13,783 nucleotides of DNA from Thauera sp. (lineage in GTDB: Bacteria; Pseudomonadota; Gammaproteobacteria; Burkholderiales; Rhodocyclaceae): positions 1 to 13,783 of the forward strand of contig JAKLLJ010000055.1 of assembly GCA_023150215.1 (NCBI GenBank). The letters run 5' to 3'. Numbering within the stretch: the stretch's first letter is position 1; each line of letters opens with the position of its first letter. Positions 1 to 5,867 of this stretch are shown piece after piece. The notes beneath the pieces are model-generated. The model was given only the letters and a program-made list of their open reading frames with translations, made no database searches and was not told where the DNA came from. The translations under genes were made by a program, and so were the position numbers.

Positions 1-124
1 ACGGCCGGTTCCGGAAACTCCTCCCTATGTCCGCTGATGGCCGGCTGCCGCTATTGGAAACCGCATCCGCATAGCTGCCGTTGATCGAGAAGCGAGGCGG
101 ATGACGAGTGACAGCACCGGCCGA
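1..124. other. Non-coding flank, nothing recognised
   Basis: No reading frame here has recognisable protein content, and I see no RNA gene or terminator with a T-tract. It lies downstream of the minus-strand regulator pseudogene that ends at 125. The sequence contains a short GC-rich inverted repeat near its left end (CCGGTTCCGG) but nothing I can name. Confidence 0.4.
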
Positions 125-848
125 TCAGGCGTCATCCATCCGAAAGCTCCGGCGCCACTCGGCCGGCGTCACCCCGAACGCCTGCTTGAACTGCTGGCGC
201 AGCGCGGTTGCGGTTCCGAAGCCGACCAGTTCGGCGATCCGCTCGATGGGGTGAGCGCTCACTTCGAGCAACTCCTGCGTGCGGCGCATGCGCTCGGCGA
301 GCAGCCAGTTGCGCATTCCGACATCCCGGTCGCCTTCTGAAAGTTGCGCGTGAAGGTGCGCCTGCTCATGCGCGTCCGTGACGCGAGCTCGTCGAGCGTG
401 TGGGTGCTGCCCAGGTTCTGGCGAAGGAAGTCCAGCAACGCGTTGATGCGGACGTCCTGGGTGCTGACGGGTACGGGCCGCTCGATGAACTGCGCCTGGC
501 CACCCTCGCGATACGTGGGTACGACCATGCGGCGCGCGATCCGGTTGGCGATGGCGCTGCCGTGGTGCTGACGGATGAGGTAAAGGCAGCAATCTAGGCC
601 GGCGGCAGCGCCGGGTCGTCCCAGCCGGGCACGATGACGATGTCGGCGCTCGCCAGCGCTTCGAGCCCCGCGCCCGGGGCGACGCTCATCCCATGCGCGG
701 CCGGGATCGGCCCGTCCTCGGCGGCACAGACGGTGAGCGAGAAGAGTTGCTCACCGGGCAGTATGTCGCCGAACAGGATGCACGGCGCCGAGAGGTGAAA
801 CGGGCTGACGTTCGGGTACGCCACCACGGCAACCGAGGGCGTGGGCAT
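125..848 (-). pseudogene. GlxA-type AraC-family regulator, broken by an internal deletion and a frameshift
   Basis: This is the remnant of a transcription regulator with an N-terminal DJ-1/PfpI (glutamine amidotransferase-like) domain and a C-terminal AraC helix-turn-helix domain. The reading frame passes through three phases. Frame 1 (848 to 597) encodes the start of the DJ-1 domain (MPTPSVAVVAYPNVSPFHLS, later ADIVIVPGWDDPALPPA) and then hits TAG at 594-596. Frame 2 picks up at about 596 with LDCCLYLIRQHHGSAIANRI and runs through MSRRTFTRNFQKATGM, the first HTH. Frame 3, from about 330, gives RNWLLAERMRRTQELLEVSA and ends with TPAEWRRSFRMDDA. Relatives have roughly 80 more residues between frames 1 and 2, including the nucleophile-elbow region, so about 240 bp appear to be lost. 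The second break, near 323-332, is a small indel. The ATG at 848 has an AGAGGAG sequence upstream. An intact family member would be about 320 residues. The gene lies downstream of a decayed MBL-fold gene on the same strand, a pairing seen elsewhere. Confidence 0.8.
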
Positions 849-931
849 GGGCTCGATTCTCCTCTGTGGATCCGACCGCCGGGCTTGAGGCGCCTGTGCC
901 GGGGCCCCGGTGGTCTGGGGCACAGGATCGA

Positions 932-1510
932 TCAGAAATGGTAACGCTCGCCGTCCTCCGGTACGCGCGCACGTTCCGGGTCGAGGCCTTTTTCTGCGAT
1001 GAAGGCGCGCAGTTCCTTACGGGTGAGCATGCCGTGGTTGACCGCCTCCAGGTGACTGGCGATCACGGTGGCCTTTGGGGCGAAACGGTAGGCGCGCTCG
1101 ACGTCCTCCTTGCCCATGATGATCGAGCCTTCGAAACCCACCACCCGGGCATAGCCGGCGTTGAGCACGACCACGTCGGGCTGATGGCGCTGCAGCGCGG
1201 ACTCGACATGCGGGTTCCACACCGTGTCGCCCGCCACATACACGCGCTTGTATCCCGGGCGCTGGAAGACCACGCCCGACACCTTGCCCAGGAGCGCGCC
1301 GAGCGGGCTCTGCATCATCGCATCGCTGCCGTGCTGGCCGGCGGTCCGGATGAGGCGGGTGCCTTCGAATTCCGTGTTCTCGTTCAGCACGCGTACATCG
1401 GCAAAACCGTCCTCGCGGACGCTGCGGGCGTCGTCCTCGTTCTGCACGAAGATCGGCATGTTTTTGGGTAGTTGCGCCTTGGCGGCGTCGTCCCAATGGT
1501 CCGCGTGCAG
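932..1510 (-). pseudogene. MBL-fold (UlaG-like) metallo-hydrolase, N-terminally truncated
   Basis: This is the C-terminal two-thirds of a metallo-beta-lactamase-fold hydrolase of the UlaG-like type. Homology-like sequence starts abruptly at about 1510 with LHADHWDDAAKAQLPKNMP. In the family the signature is HxHxDH; here the first histidine is replaced by arginine (RLHADHW) because the preceding sequence is unrelated. Later ligand-type motifs are kept: TAGQHGSD, VAGDTVWNPH and ASHLEAVNHG. The frame stays open upstream to an ATG at 1705, but those 65 residues resemble translated non-coding DNA rather than the expected beta-strand N-terminus. About 60-90 N-terminal residues and one metal ligand are therefore missing, and I expect the product to be inactive. 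The substrate is unknown. The adjacent GlxA-like regulator, also decayed, would plausibly have controlled it. The alternative is an expressed 257-residue chimera starting at 1705, which I consider less likely. Confidence 0.72.
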
Positions 1511-1837
1511 GCGGAGTTCCAGCGCCGTCGGTGATTTCGTGTCGGCATTCTGCCGATCGGGACGCCATCCGAAAATTGGCCCGAAGGACAAAAGACGCAA
1601 CGATCGGGCCATTTGTGCAGCGACGGGCGTGCCAGTTTGCAGGGCGTGTCGCCGGGAGGGGCGGGCAGACCAAGACGCACACGCCGCCATAAGCGACACG
1701 GTCAAGGAGGTGGTCGAAGGGGCTCAGCCGTGGTGGCGTCGTGAGGGGTTTGAAGCGCAAAAAGAGTGGTCAGTGCGTCGCCGGACGAGCCTTTGTTGCA
1801 CAGATACAAAACTGTAAACAAAGTGTCCAAAAACGAC
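1511..1837. other. Non-coding stretch upstream of the truncated hydrolase
   Basis: This stretch lies between the hydrolase remnant and the tRNA terminator. No reading frame in it looks like a conserved protein. It contains an imperfect inverted repeat (AAATTGGCCCG at 1573-1583 against CGGGCCATTT at 1605-1614), with no flanking duplication or transposase signature. It may be the product of the rearrangement that removed the hydrolase N-terminus. The last 50 bases are distinctly AT-richer than the surroundings, as expected beyond a terminator. Confidence 0.4.
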
Positions 1838-1861
1838 AAAACCCACCGCTTTGGGTGGGTT
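1829..1861 (-). terminator. Intrinsic terminator of the tRNA operon
   Basis: On the minus strand an 8-bp perfect stem (AACCCACC, 1861-1854, with GGTGGGTT, 1847-1840) encloses the 6-base loop CAAAGC. It is followed by a T-rich tail (TTGTCGTTTTT). It lies about 70 bases past the 3' end of tRNA-His and is correctly oriented to stop transcription of the Pro-Arg-His tRNA operon. Confidence 0.85.
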
Positions 1862-1930
1862 CGTCTGCCTACTATGCGCTTACTTTGACTTTTCGCGCGG
1901 TGCCGAATGTGCGCTAAGTCTTCGATTTTG

Positions 1931-2007
1931 TGGGGCGACATACCGGTTTCGAACCGGTGACCTTTGGAGCCACAATCCAATGCTCTACCAACTGAGCTAA
2001 TGCCGCC
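1931..2007 (-). tRNA. tRNA-His (anticodon GTG)
   Basis: A full 77-base cloverleaf with encoded CCA. The anticodon arm is TTGGA-TTGTGGC-TCCAA, giving anticodon GTG. The T arm is ACCGG-TTCGAAA-CCGGT. The acceptor stem pairs only if an extra 5' G (G-1) faces C73. That is the hallmark of tRNA-His and confirms the identity independently of the anticodon. It is the last gene of the three-tRNA operon, 46 bases after tRNA-Arg. Confidence 0.97.
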
Positions 2008-2053
2008 ACTACAGGATCCCGGCGATTGCCGCAACCCTTGCAACTTGTTTCTC

Positions 2054-2130
2054 TGGCCTGCCCGGCAGGGATCGAACCTGCAACCGCCGGCTTAGAAGGC
2101 CGGTGCTCTATCCAATTGAGCTACGGGCAG
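2054..2130 (-). tRNA. tRNA-Arg (anticodon TCT)
   Basis: A 77-base cloverleaf with acceptor CTGCCCG/CGGGCAG, discriminator G and encoded CCA. The anticodon loop is CTTCTAA between CCGGC and GCCGG, giving anticodon TCT, which reads AGA/AGG. These arginine codons are rare in this GC-rich genome. The T arm is GCAGG-TTCGATC-CCTGC. It is the middle gene of the tRNA operon. Confidence 0.97.
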
Positions 2131-2157
2131 CTTCTGACAGGCAGACGGGGTGTGAGC

Positions 2158-2234
2158 TGGTCGGGGTGGAGGGATTCGAACCCCCGACATCTTGCTCCCA
2201 AAGCAAGCGCGCTACCGGACTGCGCTACACCCCG
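2158..2234 (-). tRNA. tRNA-Pro (anticodon TGG)
   Basis: A 77-base cloverleaf with acceptor CGGGGTG/CACCCCG, discriminator A and encoded CCA. The anticodon arm is TTGCT-TTGGGAG-CAAG, giving anticodon TGG. The D arm has the GCGCAG...GCGC form typical of proline tRNAs. It is the first gene of the operon and lies immediately downstream of a strong promoter. Confidence 0.97.
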
Positions 2235-2244
2235 AGAGCCGCGA

Positions 2245-2273
2245 ACTATACAGATCCGGTTTTGCTTCGTCAA
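2245..2273 (-). promoter_or_regulatory. sigma70 promoter of the tRNA operon
   Basis: On the minus strand, -35 TTGACG (2273-2268) and -10 TATAGT (2250-2245) are separated by exactly 17 bases. Each matches the consensus at five of six positions. Transcription should start near 2238, a few bases before tRNA-Pro. The GC-rich bases after the -10 (TCGCGGC) are typical of stable-RNA promoters under growth-rate (stringent) control. The promoter sits in the gap after the membrane protein gene, so the tRNAs can be expressed independently of that operon. Confidence 0.88.
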
Positions 2274-2305
2274 ACAGTTTTTGCGCGCTGCGAAAAAAGC
2301 CGGAA

Positions 2306-3604
2306 TCAAGCACTGGCGTGGCTTCCAGGGCGTGGGCCGGCGCTCCTCGCGGCGTCGCGGCGGGCCCGCACGACACGCAGCAGGTTGGCGAACAGCCAGC
2401 CGAATTCGACCGCCAGCACGAGTCCCGCGAGCGGTGCGAGCATGGGGACGAATACCGCGACGCACAGGCTTGCCAGGCTCGCGGTGCGCACGTGGAGCTG
2501 GCGCCGGATGGGCGTGTCGGGCAGCAGCTTCTTCATGTTCGGCGCCTTGAGCCCGGCCTGGGTGAGGTGGAGCCAGGCGAGGAAGGGCAGGATCTTGTAC
2601 AGCATCGCCGTGATCGTGCCGCCGAAGCCGCCGTGCAGGATCAGCACGCCGGCCAGGATCGGCCAGTAGTCGGCGTCCGACCACAGCGAGATGACCAGCA
2701 CGAGCACGCCCGCGAGGGCGGCGTACATCGCCTGGCGGAAGGCTAGGAAAGGCGTGTCGGGCTTGCTGCGCCGCGAATGTGCCTGCAGGTAAAGGGTGAT
2801 GGCCGCGTAGCCGGCACCCAGCAGGCCGAGCGCGATGATCGCGGCGATGCGCGCGCCGTCGAGGGCGAAGAATTCGGCGATCGTCCACAGCACCAGCGTG
2901 CCGGTGACCGCCGGTGCCCACAGCAGCGTGAAGCGCTGCGGATAGGCCGCGGTGATCTGGAACATCGGCACCACGACCCAGCTCGTCGCTGCGAGCAGCA
3001 CCGCGGCCCAGCCCATCCAGCCCCAGCCGGCGTGCAGGTTGACCGCGGTGGGCAGCGGCACGGGCAGGGCGACGCCGCTGCCGAGCACCAATGCAAGGGC
3101 GAGACCGAACGCCGCGGTGACGACGAGGCCGGCAAAGGCCATGCGCAGGTCGCGCGGCGTGCGCGTGTTGGAGCCGGTCTTCGAGCCGCGCCTGAGCCCG
3201 AGCGCGGCAGCGGACAGGAAGAAGGCGAGCCCGCCCACGAGCGAGGCCGCGCCGGCGAGCAGCACACCGGGAGTGCCGGTGCCTAGCCCGAAGGCGAGTC
3301 CTGCGGTGCCGAGTGTCATCGCGACATGGGTGACTCCGGCGATGAGCAGAGGGGCCGGCATGCTCGCCCCGGCGACCACCGGCATTACCTGCAGCAGCGC
3401 GCCGAGCATCACCTGCAGCATGAAGCCGGCGGCGAAGAGATGGGCGATGGCGAGTGCGCCGGGTGTCCAGCGCGACACGAGGATCTCGCCGCCGAAGACG
3501 AGGGTCAGGCCGGCGGCGATCCCGAACAGGGGGGCAGTCAGGAAAAAACGGACCGGAGCGGAAAACGGCGGGGTGTCCTCGTAGGAGAGACCCGGTCCCA
3601 TCAT
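2306..3604 (-). CDS. Polytopic membrane protein, NnrS/heme-copper-oxidase-I-like (uncertain)
   Basis: A protein of 432 residues with about 12 hydrophobic segments and short loops, an inner-membrane protein throughout. No soluble domain is visible. Histidines fall within or beside predicted helices: H55 (AIAHLFAAGFMLQ), H93, H191 (NLHAGWGWMGW), H324 (ILHGGFGGT) and H346 (WLHLTQAG). This spacing recalls NnrS and the heme-copper oxidase subunit I superfamily, where such residues bind heme or copper. I infer heme binding; it is not shown. The start at 3604 overlaps the stop of the DUF2249 gene (ATGA), so translation is probably coupled; a second ATG at 3601 is also possible. The C-terminus is basic and non-conserved in appearance. 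As the third gene behind hemerythrin and DUF2249 under an FNR/Dnr-like site, a role in NO tolerance or micro-aerobic respiration is plausible. A generic permease remains possible. Confidence 0.75.
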   Translation of the reverse strand: MMGPGLSYEDTPPFSAPVRFFLTAPLFGIAAGLTLVFGGEILVSRWTPGALAIAHLFAAGFMLQVMLGALLQVMPVVAGASMPAPLLIAGVTHVAMTLGTAGLAFGLGTGTPGVLLAGAASLVGGLAFFLSAAALGLRRGSKTGSNTRTPRDLRMAFAGLVVTAAFGLALALVLGSGVALPVPLPTAVNLHAGWGWMGWAAVLLAATSWVVVPMFQITAAYPQRFTLLWAPAVTGTLVLWTIAEFFALDGARIAAIIALGLLGAGYAAITLYLQAHSRRSKPDTPFLAFRQAMYAALAGVLVLVISLWSDADYWPILAGVLILHGGFGGTITAMLYKILPFLAWLHLTQAGLKAPNMKKLLPDTPIRRQLHVRTASLASLCVAVFVPMLAPLAGLVLAVEFGWLFANLLRVVRARRDAARSAGPRPGSHASA

Positions 3605-3819
3605 GAGTGAGTGATCCGGATTTCGACCGCACCGTCGTCGCGGTAGGCCTCGGCGTGACGGTATCCGTCGCGGTCGAGGATGCGCAGCAGCGGGTGCGGC
3701 ATGCGATCGAGGATGAGCAGCATCTCCTCGCCCCGGGTCATGCTCATCAGCCCTTCCATGGCGCGCTCGAAAGGCTCGGGAGGCTCCAGGCCACGTGCGT
3801 CGACAGTGCGTGCGCTCAT
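3601..3819 (-). CDS. DUF2249 domain protein
   Basis: A small soluble protein of 72 residues covering essentially one DUF2249 domain: ARGLEPPEPFERAMEGL at residues 9-25, GEEMLLILDRMPHPLLRIL in the middle, and DDGAVEIRI near the end. The fold is TusA/SirA-like (two helices on a sheet), but the conserved cysteine of TusA is absent, so sulfur transfer is unlikely. DUF2249 genes recur next to hemerythrins and denitrification genes. The biochemical role is unknown to me. Start and stop both overlap the neighbours by ATGA (3819-3816 with hemerythrin, 3604-3601 with the membrane protein), so it is the middle gene of a translationally coupled trio. Confidence 0.88.
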   Translation of the reverse strand: MSARTVDARGLEPPEPFERAMEGLMSMTRGEEMLLILDRMPHPLLRILDRDGYRHAEAYRDDGAVEIRITHS

Positions 3820-4274
3820 GCTGCGCGGGCCTCCGTGAGATGCTTGCCGACCGAGTCGGAGAGACGTTGCTGCTCCTCGCCGGACAGGCGGGTGTCGAGC
3901 ATCGGGTAGATGACGCTTTCTTCCTTCATGTTGTGCTGCTGCATCATGATCAGCAGGGTCTCGGCCTCGCCGGCGAAGTCGTCGGCATCCTGCTTGTCGA
4001 GTGCGTACTGCAGCGCGGCGAGGGTGTCGCGCATGTTGCGGTGTTCGCTGCGCATCACCGCGGTGGGGCCCTGGGTCATGCCGGTGGCTTGCTCGAAGGC
4101 GGGGAAGAGGGTGCTTTCCTCGGCGTCGAAGTGGGCGTTGAGGGCGTCGGCGAACTGTTTCAGCGCGTCTGCGGCTTCGGCCCAGTCGCCGTCGGAGGCG
4201 AGCTCCTCCGCGCGCACGAAGATGCCGTCACAGTCGCGGTGGTCATGGGTCATGAGTTCGGAAATGGTATTCAT
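3816..4274 (-). CDS. Hemerythrin HHE domain protein
   Basis: A cytoplasmic four-helix-bundle di-iron protein of 152 residues. The ligand pattern is complete: H10/H12 (THDHRDCD), H48 and E52 (HFDAEE), H78 (SEHRNM), and H114 and E118 (QQHNMKEE). Both HxxxE pairs are intact. Such proteins bind O2 or NO, or help repair iron-sulfur clusters after nitrosative damage; which applies here is inferred from context only. I chose the ATG at 4274 because AGGAG lies six bases upstream. An in-frame ATG at 4331 would add 19 residues not typical of the family and would start inside the operator. It is the first gene of the operon with DUF2249 (ATGA overlap) and the membrane protein, and is preceded by an FNR/Dnr-like site with a matching -10. 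Confidence 0.93.
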   Translation of the reverse strand: MNTISELMTHDHRDCDGIFVRAEELASDGDWAEAADALKQFADALNAHFDAEESTLFPAFEQATGMTQGPTAVMRSEHRNMRDTLAALQYALDKQDADDFAGEAETLLIMMQQHNMKEESVIYPMLDTRLSGEEQQRLSDSVGKHLTEARAA

Positions 4275-4303
4275 CGGTGTCTCCTCTCGGGCGGGTGGGT
4301 CGA

Positions 4304-4309
4304 ATTCTC
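4304..4309 (-). promoter_or_regulatory. Predicted -10 of the hemerythrin operon
   Basis: GAGAAT on the minus strand matches TATAAT at four of six positions. It lies where a class II FNR/Dnr-activated promoter needs it: the operator centre at 4337.5 would be 41.5 bases before a start at about 4296, seven or eight bases past this hexamer. There is no good -35, as expected for an activator-dependent promoter. Confidence 0.5.
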
Positions 4310-4330
4310 CTCGGGGAGCAGCAAAGGGCA

Positions 4331-4344
4331 TTGATACAAGTCAA
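4331..4344. promoter_or_regulatory. FNR/ANR/Dnr-type operator
   Basis: TTGATACAAGTCAA has the form TTGAT-N4-GTCAA, and on the other strand TTGAC-N4-ATCAA. The FNR/CRP-family consensus for oxygen- or NO-sensing regulators is TTGAT-N4-ATCAA, with GTCAA and TTGAC variants common for Dnr/NnrR. It sits 57 bases before the hemerythrin start codon at the class II position. It is also about 106 bases upstream of the predicted start for the divergent MFS gene, which makes a direct effect there less likely. I cannot tell FNR from Dnr from the site alone. Confidence 0.78.
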
Positions 4345-4408
4345 GAGCATTGGTGGGGATTCAACAGTTTGCAGGGCATCAAGGGCCTGCACCGGCGCTG
4401 CCCGACCC

Positions 4409-4437
4409 TTGGGTCCGGCGTCGCTTGCAGGCACAAT
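4409..4437 (+). promoter_or_regulatory. Possible sigma70 promoter of the MFS gene
   Basis: TTGGGT (4409-4414) and CACAAT (4432-4437) are separated by 17 bases. The expected start near 4444 leaves a leader of about 17 bases before the GTG at 4461. The hexamers are only moderate matches, so this is tentative. Confidence 0.42.
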
Positions 4438-4460
4438 GCGCGCTTTTTCGCGGGGTGCGC

Positions 4461-5705
4461 GTGACGCGAACGAATTCGTCGCTGGTGCGCGGGCATGGCT
4501 GGGTGCGGATCTTCCTGCCCTTCGCTCTCGGCTATTACTTGTCCTACCTGCTGCGCACGGTCAACGCGGTGATCTCGCCGCTGATCACCGACGAGCTCGG
4601 CTTGTCGGCGGCGAGCCTGGGGTTGATGACCAGCGCATACTTCGTCGCCTTCGGCGTGGCCCAGATCCCGGTCGGGATCGCGCTCGACCGCTACGGTCCG
4701 CGGCGAGTCGAGGCCGCCTTGCTGTTATTGGCGGCGCTCGGCAGCGCCTTGTTCGCCTGCGGCGATTCGCTCGGCGAACTGGCGGCGGCGCGTGCGCTGG
4801 TCGGGCTGGGGGTTTCGGCCTGCCTGATGGCGGCGCTCAAGGGCTTTGCGATGTGGTATCCGCCCGAGCGGCAAAGTTCGCTGATCGGCTTCATCATGGC
4901 CTCGGGCTCGCTCGGTGCGCTCACTGCCAGCGTGCCGCTGGAGATCGTGTTGCCGGCGCTCGGCTGGCGCGGTGCGTTCTGGATCATCGCTGCAGTCGCG
5001 CTGCTGGCCGCGGTGCTGGTGCTGCGCGCGCTACCCGAGTCGCGCCAGGAGACGCACGAGCGCTCGCTCGGGCAGGCGCTCAAGGTGGTGGCCGCGATCT
5101 ACGCGTCGCCGGTCTTTCTGCGCTACGCGCCGGTGTCAGTGTTTTTCGTCGGCGGTTTCATGGCCTTGCAGAGCCTGTGGGTCGTGCCCTGGGTGATGAA
5201 CGTCAATGGACTCGACCTGAGCGGGGCGGCCAAGGTGCTGGTGGCGCTCAACCTGGGCAATCTGGCCGGCCAGCTGTCCATCGGTCTGCTCGGCGTGCGC
5301 CTTGCGCGCGCGCACGTGCAACCGCTTGGCCTGCTGCGCGTGGGCTACGCGGGCATGCTCGTGGTGCAGGCGCTGATCCTGTGGTCGACGCTGCCGCCAC
5401 TGCTGCTGTGGTCGGTGTTCGGTGTGCTGACGGCGGTGAATTCACAGACTTATCTGGCCGCTTCGCGGGCCTTTCCGGTGGCGCTGTTCGGCCGCGTCAG
5501 CACCGCGCTGAACCTGATGGCCTTTGCCGGCGCGTTCATCGTGCAGTGGGGCATGGGCATCGGCCTCGATGCGATGCAGGCGGCGGGGGCGGACCTGCGC
5601 AACGCGCTCGCCTATGGCTTTGCCGGGCTGCTCGTGCTGCAGGCGGCCGCTTTCGTCCCCCTGCTCGGCCGGGCGGATGTGCGGCCGGGGCAGGGCACGT
5701 CGTGA
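4461..5705 (+). CDS. Major facilitator superfamily transporter
   Basis: An inner-membrane secondary transporter of 414 residues with about 12 predicted helices. The MFS motif A is visible in the loop after helix 2 (ALDRYGPRRVEA, about residues 73-84), following LGLMTSAYFVAFGVAQIP. A long basic/acidic loop (LPESRQETHERSLGQALK) separates the two halves, as usual for the family. I recognise no substrate signature; in particular the NarK/NasA nitrate motif is not evident, so the substrate is unknown. I prefer the GTG at 4461: the open frame extends to an ATG at 4350, but the extra residues look like translated leader and would lie upstream of the predicted promoter. The RBS is weak (CGGGG). It is divergent from the hemerythrin operon and 162 bases ahead of the DUF748 gene on the same strand. 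Confidence 0.85.
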   Translation: MTRTNSSLVRGHGWVRIFLPFALGYYLSYLLRTVNAVISPLITDELGLSAASLGLMTSAYFVAFGVAQIPVGIALDRYGPRRVEAALLLLAALGSALFACGDSLGELAAARALVGLGVSACLMAALKGFAMWYPPERQSSLIGFIMASGSLGALTASVPLEIVLPALGWRGAFWIIAAVALLAAVLVLRALPESRQETHERSLGQALKVVAAIYASPVFLRYAPVSVFFVGGFMALQSLWVVPWVMNVNGLDLSGAAKVLVALNLGNLAGQLSIGLLGVRLARAHVQPLGLLRVGYAGMLVVQALILWSTLPPLLLWSVFGVLTAVNSQTYLAASRAFPVALFGRVSTALNLMAFAGAFIVQWGMGIGLDAMQAAGADLRNALAYGFAGLLVLQAAAFVPLLGRADVRPGQGTS

Positions 5706-5867
5706 GCCGGTGCGCGTTCGCATGCTGCGCGTGCACGCCTTCCTTACCCGTGCGCTGCAAAGCGGCGCAAAATGGCGCCCCCACGACCTTTGCAAGATGT
5801 CGGCAGGGCACTGACGACATGACGCCCGCGTGTACCGGGCGACGATTTCTTCTCGATGGAGCTTCAT

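Noticed and set aside
1573..1614. Inverted repeat as a possible insertion-sequence end or terminator
   Set aside because: It is short and imperfect, without a T-tract, target duplication or transposase remnant.
866..1817. Plus-strand frames over the hydrolase remnant
   Set aside because: Their translations are the reverse-strand shadow of the MBL-fold sequence, with no RBS or family match.
2121..3632. A 503-codon minus-strand frame over the membrane protein and two tRNAs
   Set aside because: The product is Arg-rich without hydrophobic pattern and would cover the tRNA promoter, tRNA-Pro and part of tRNA-Arg. The alternative frame gives a clear polytopic membrane protein with coupled start.
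5744..5773. Possible promoter for DUF748 (TTACCC with CAAAAT)
   Set aside because: The -35 is poor and the spacing is 18. The match is too weak to list as a feature in GC-rich intergenic sequence.
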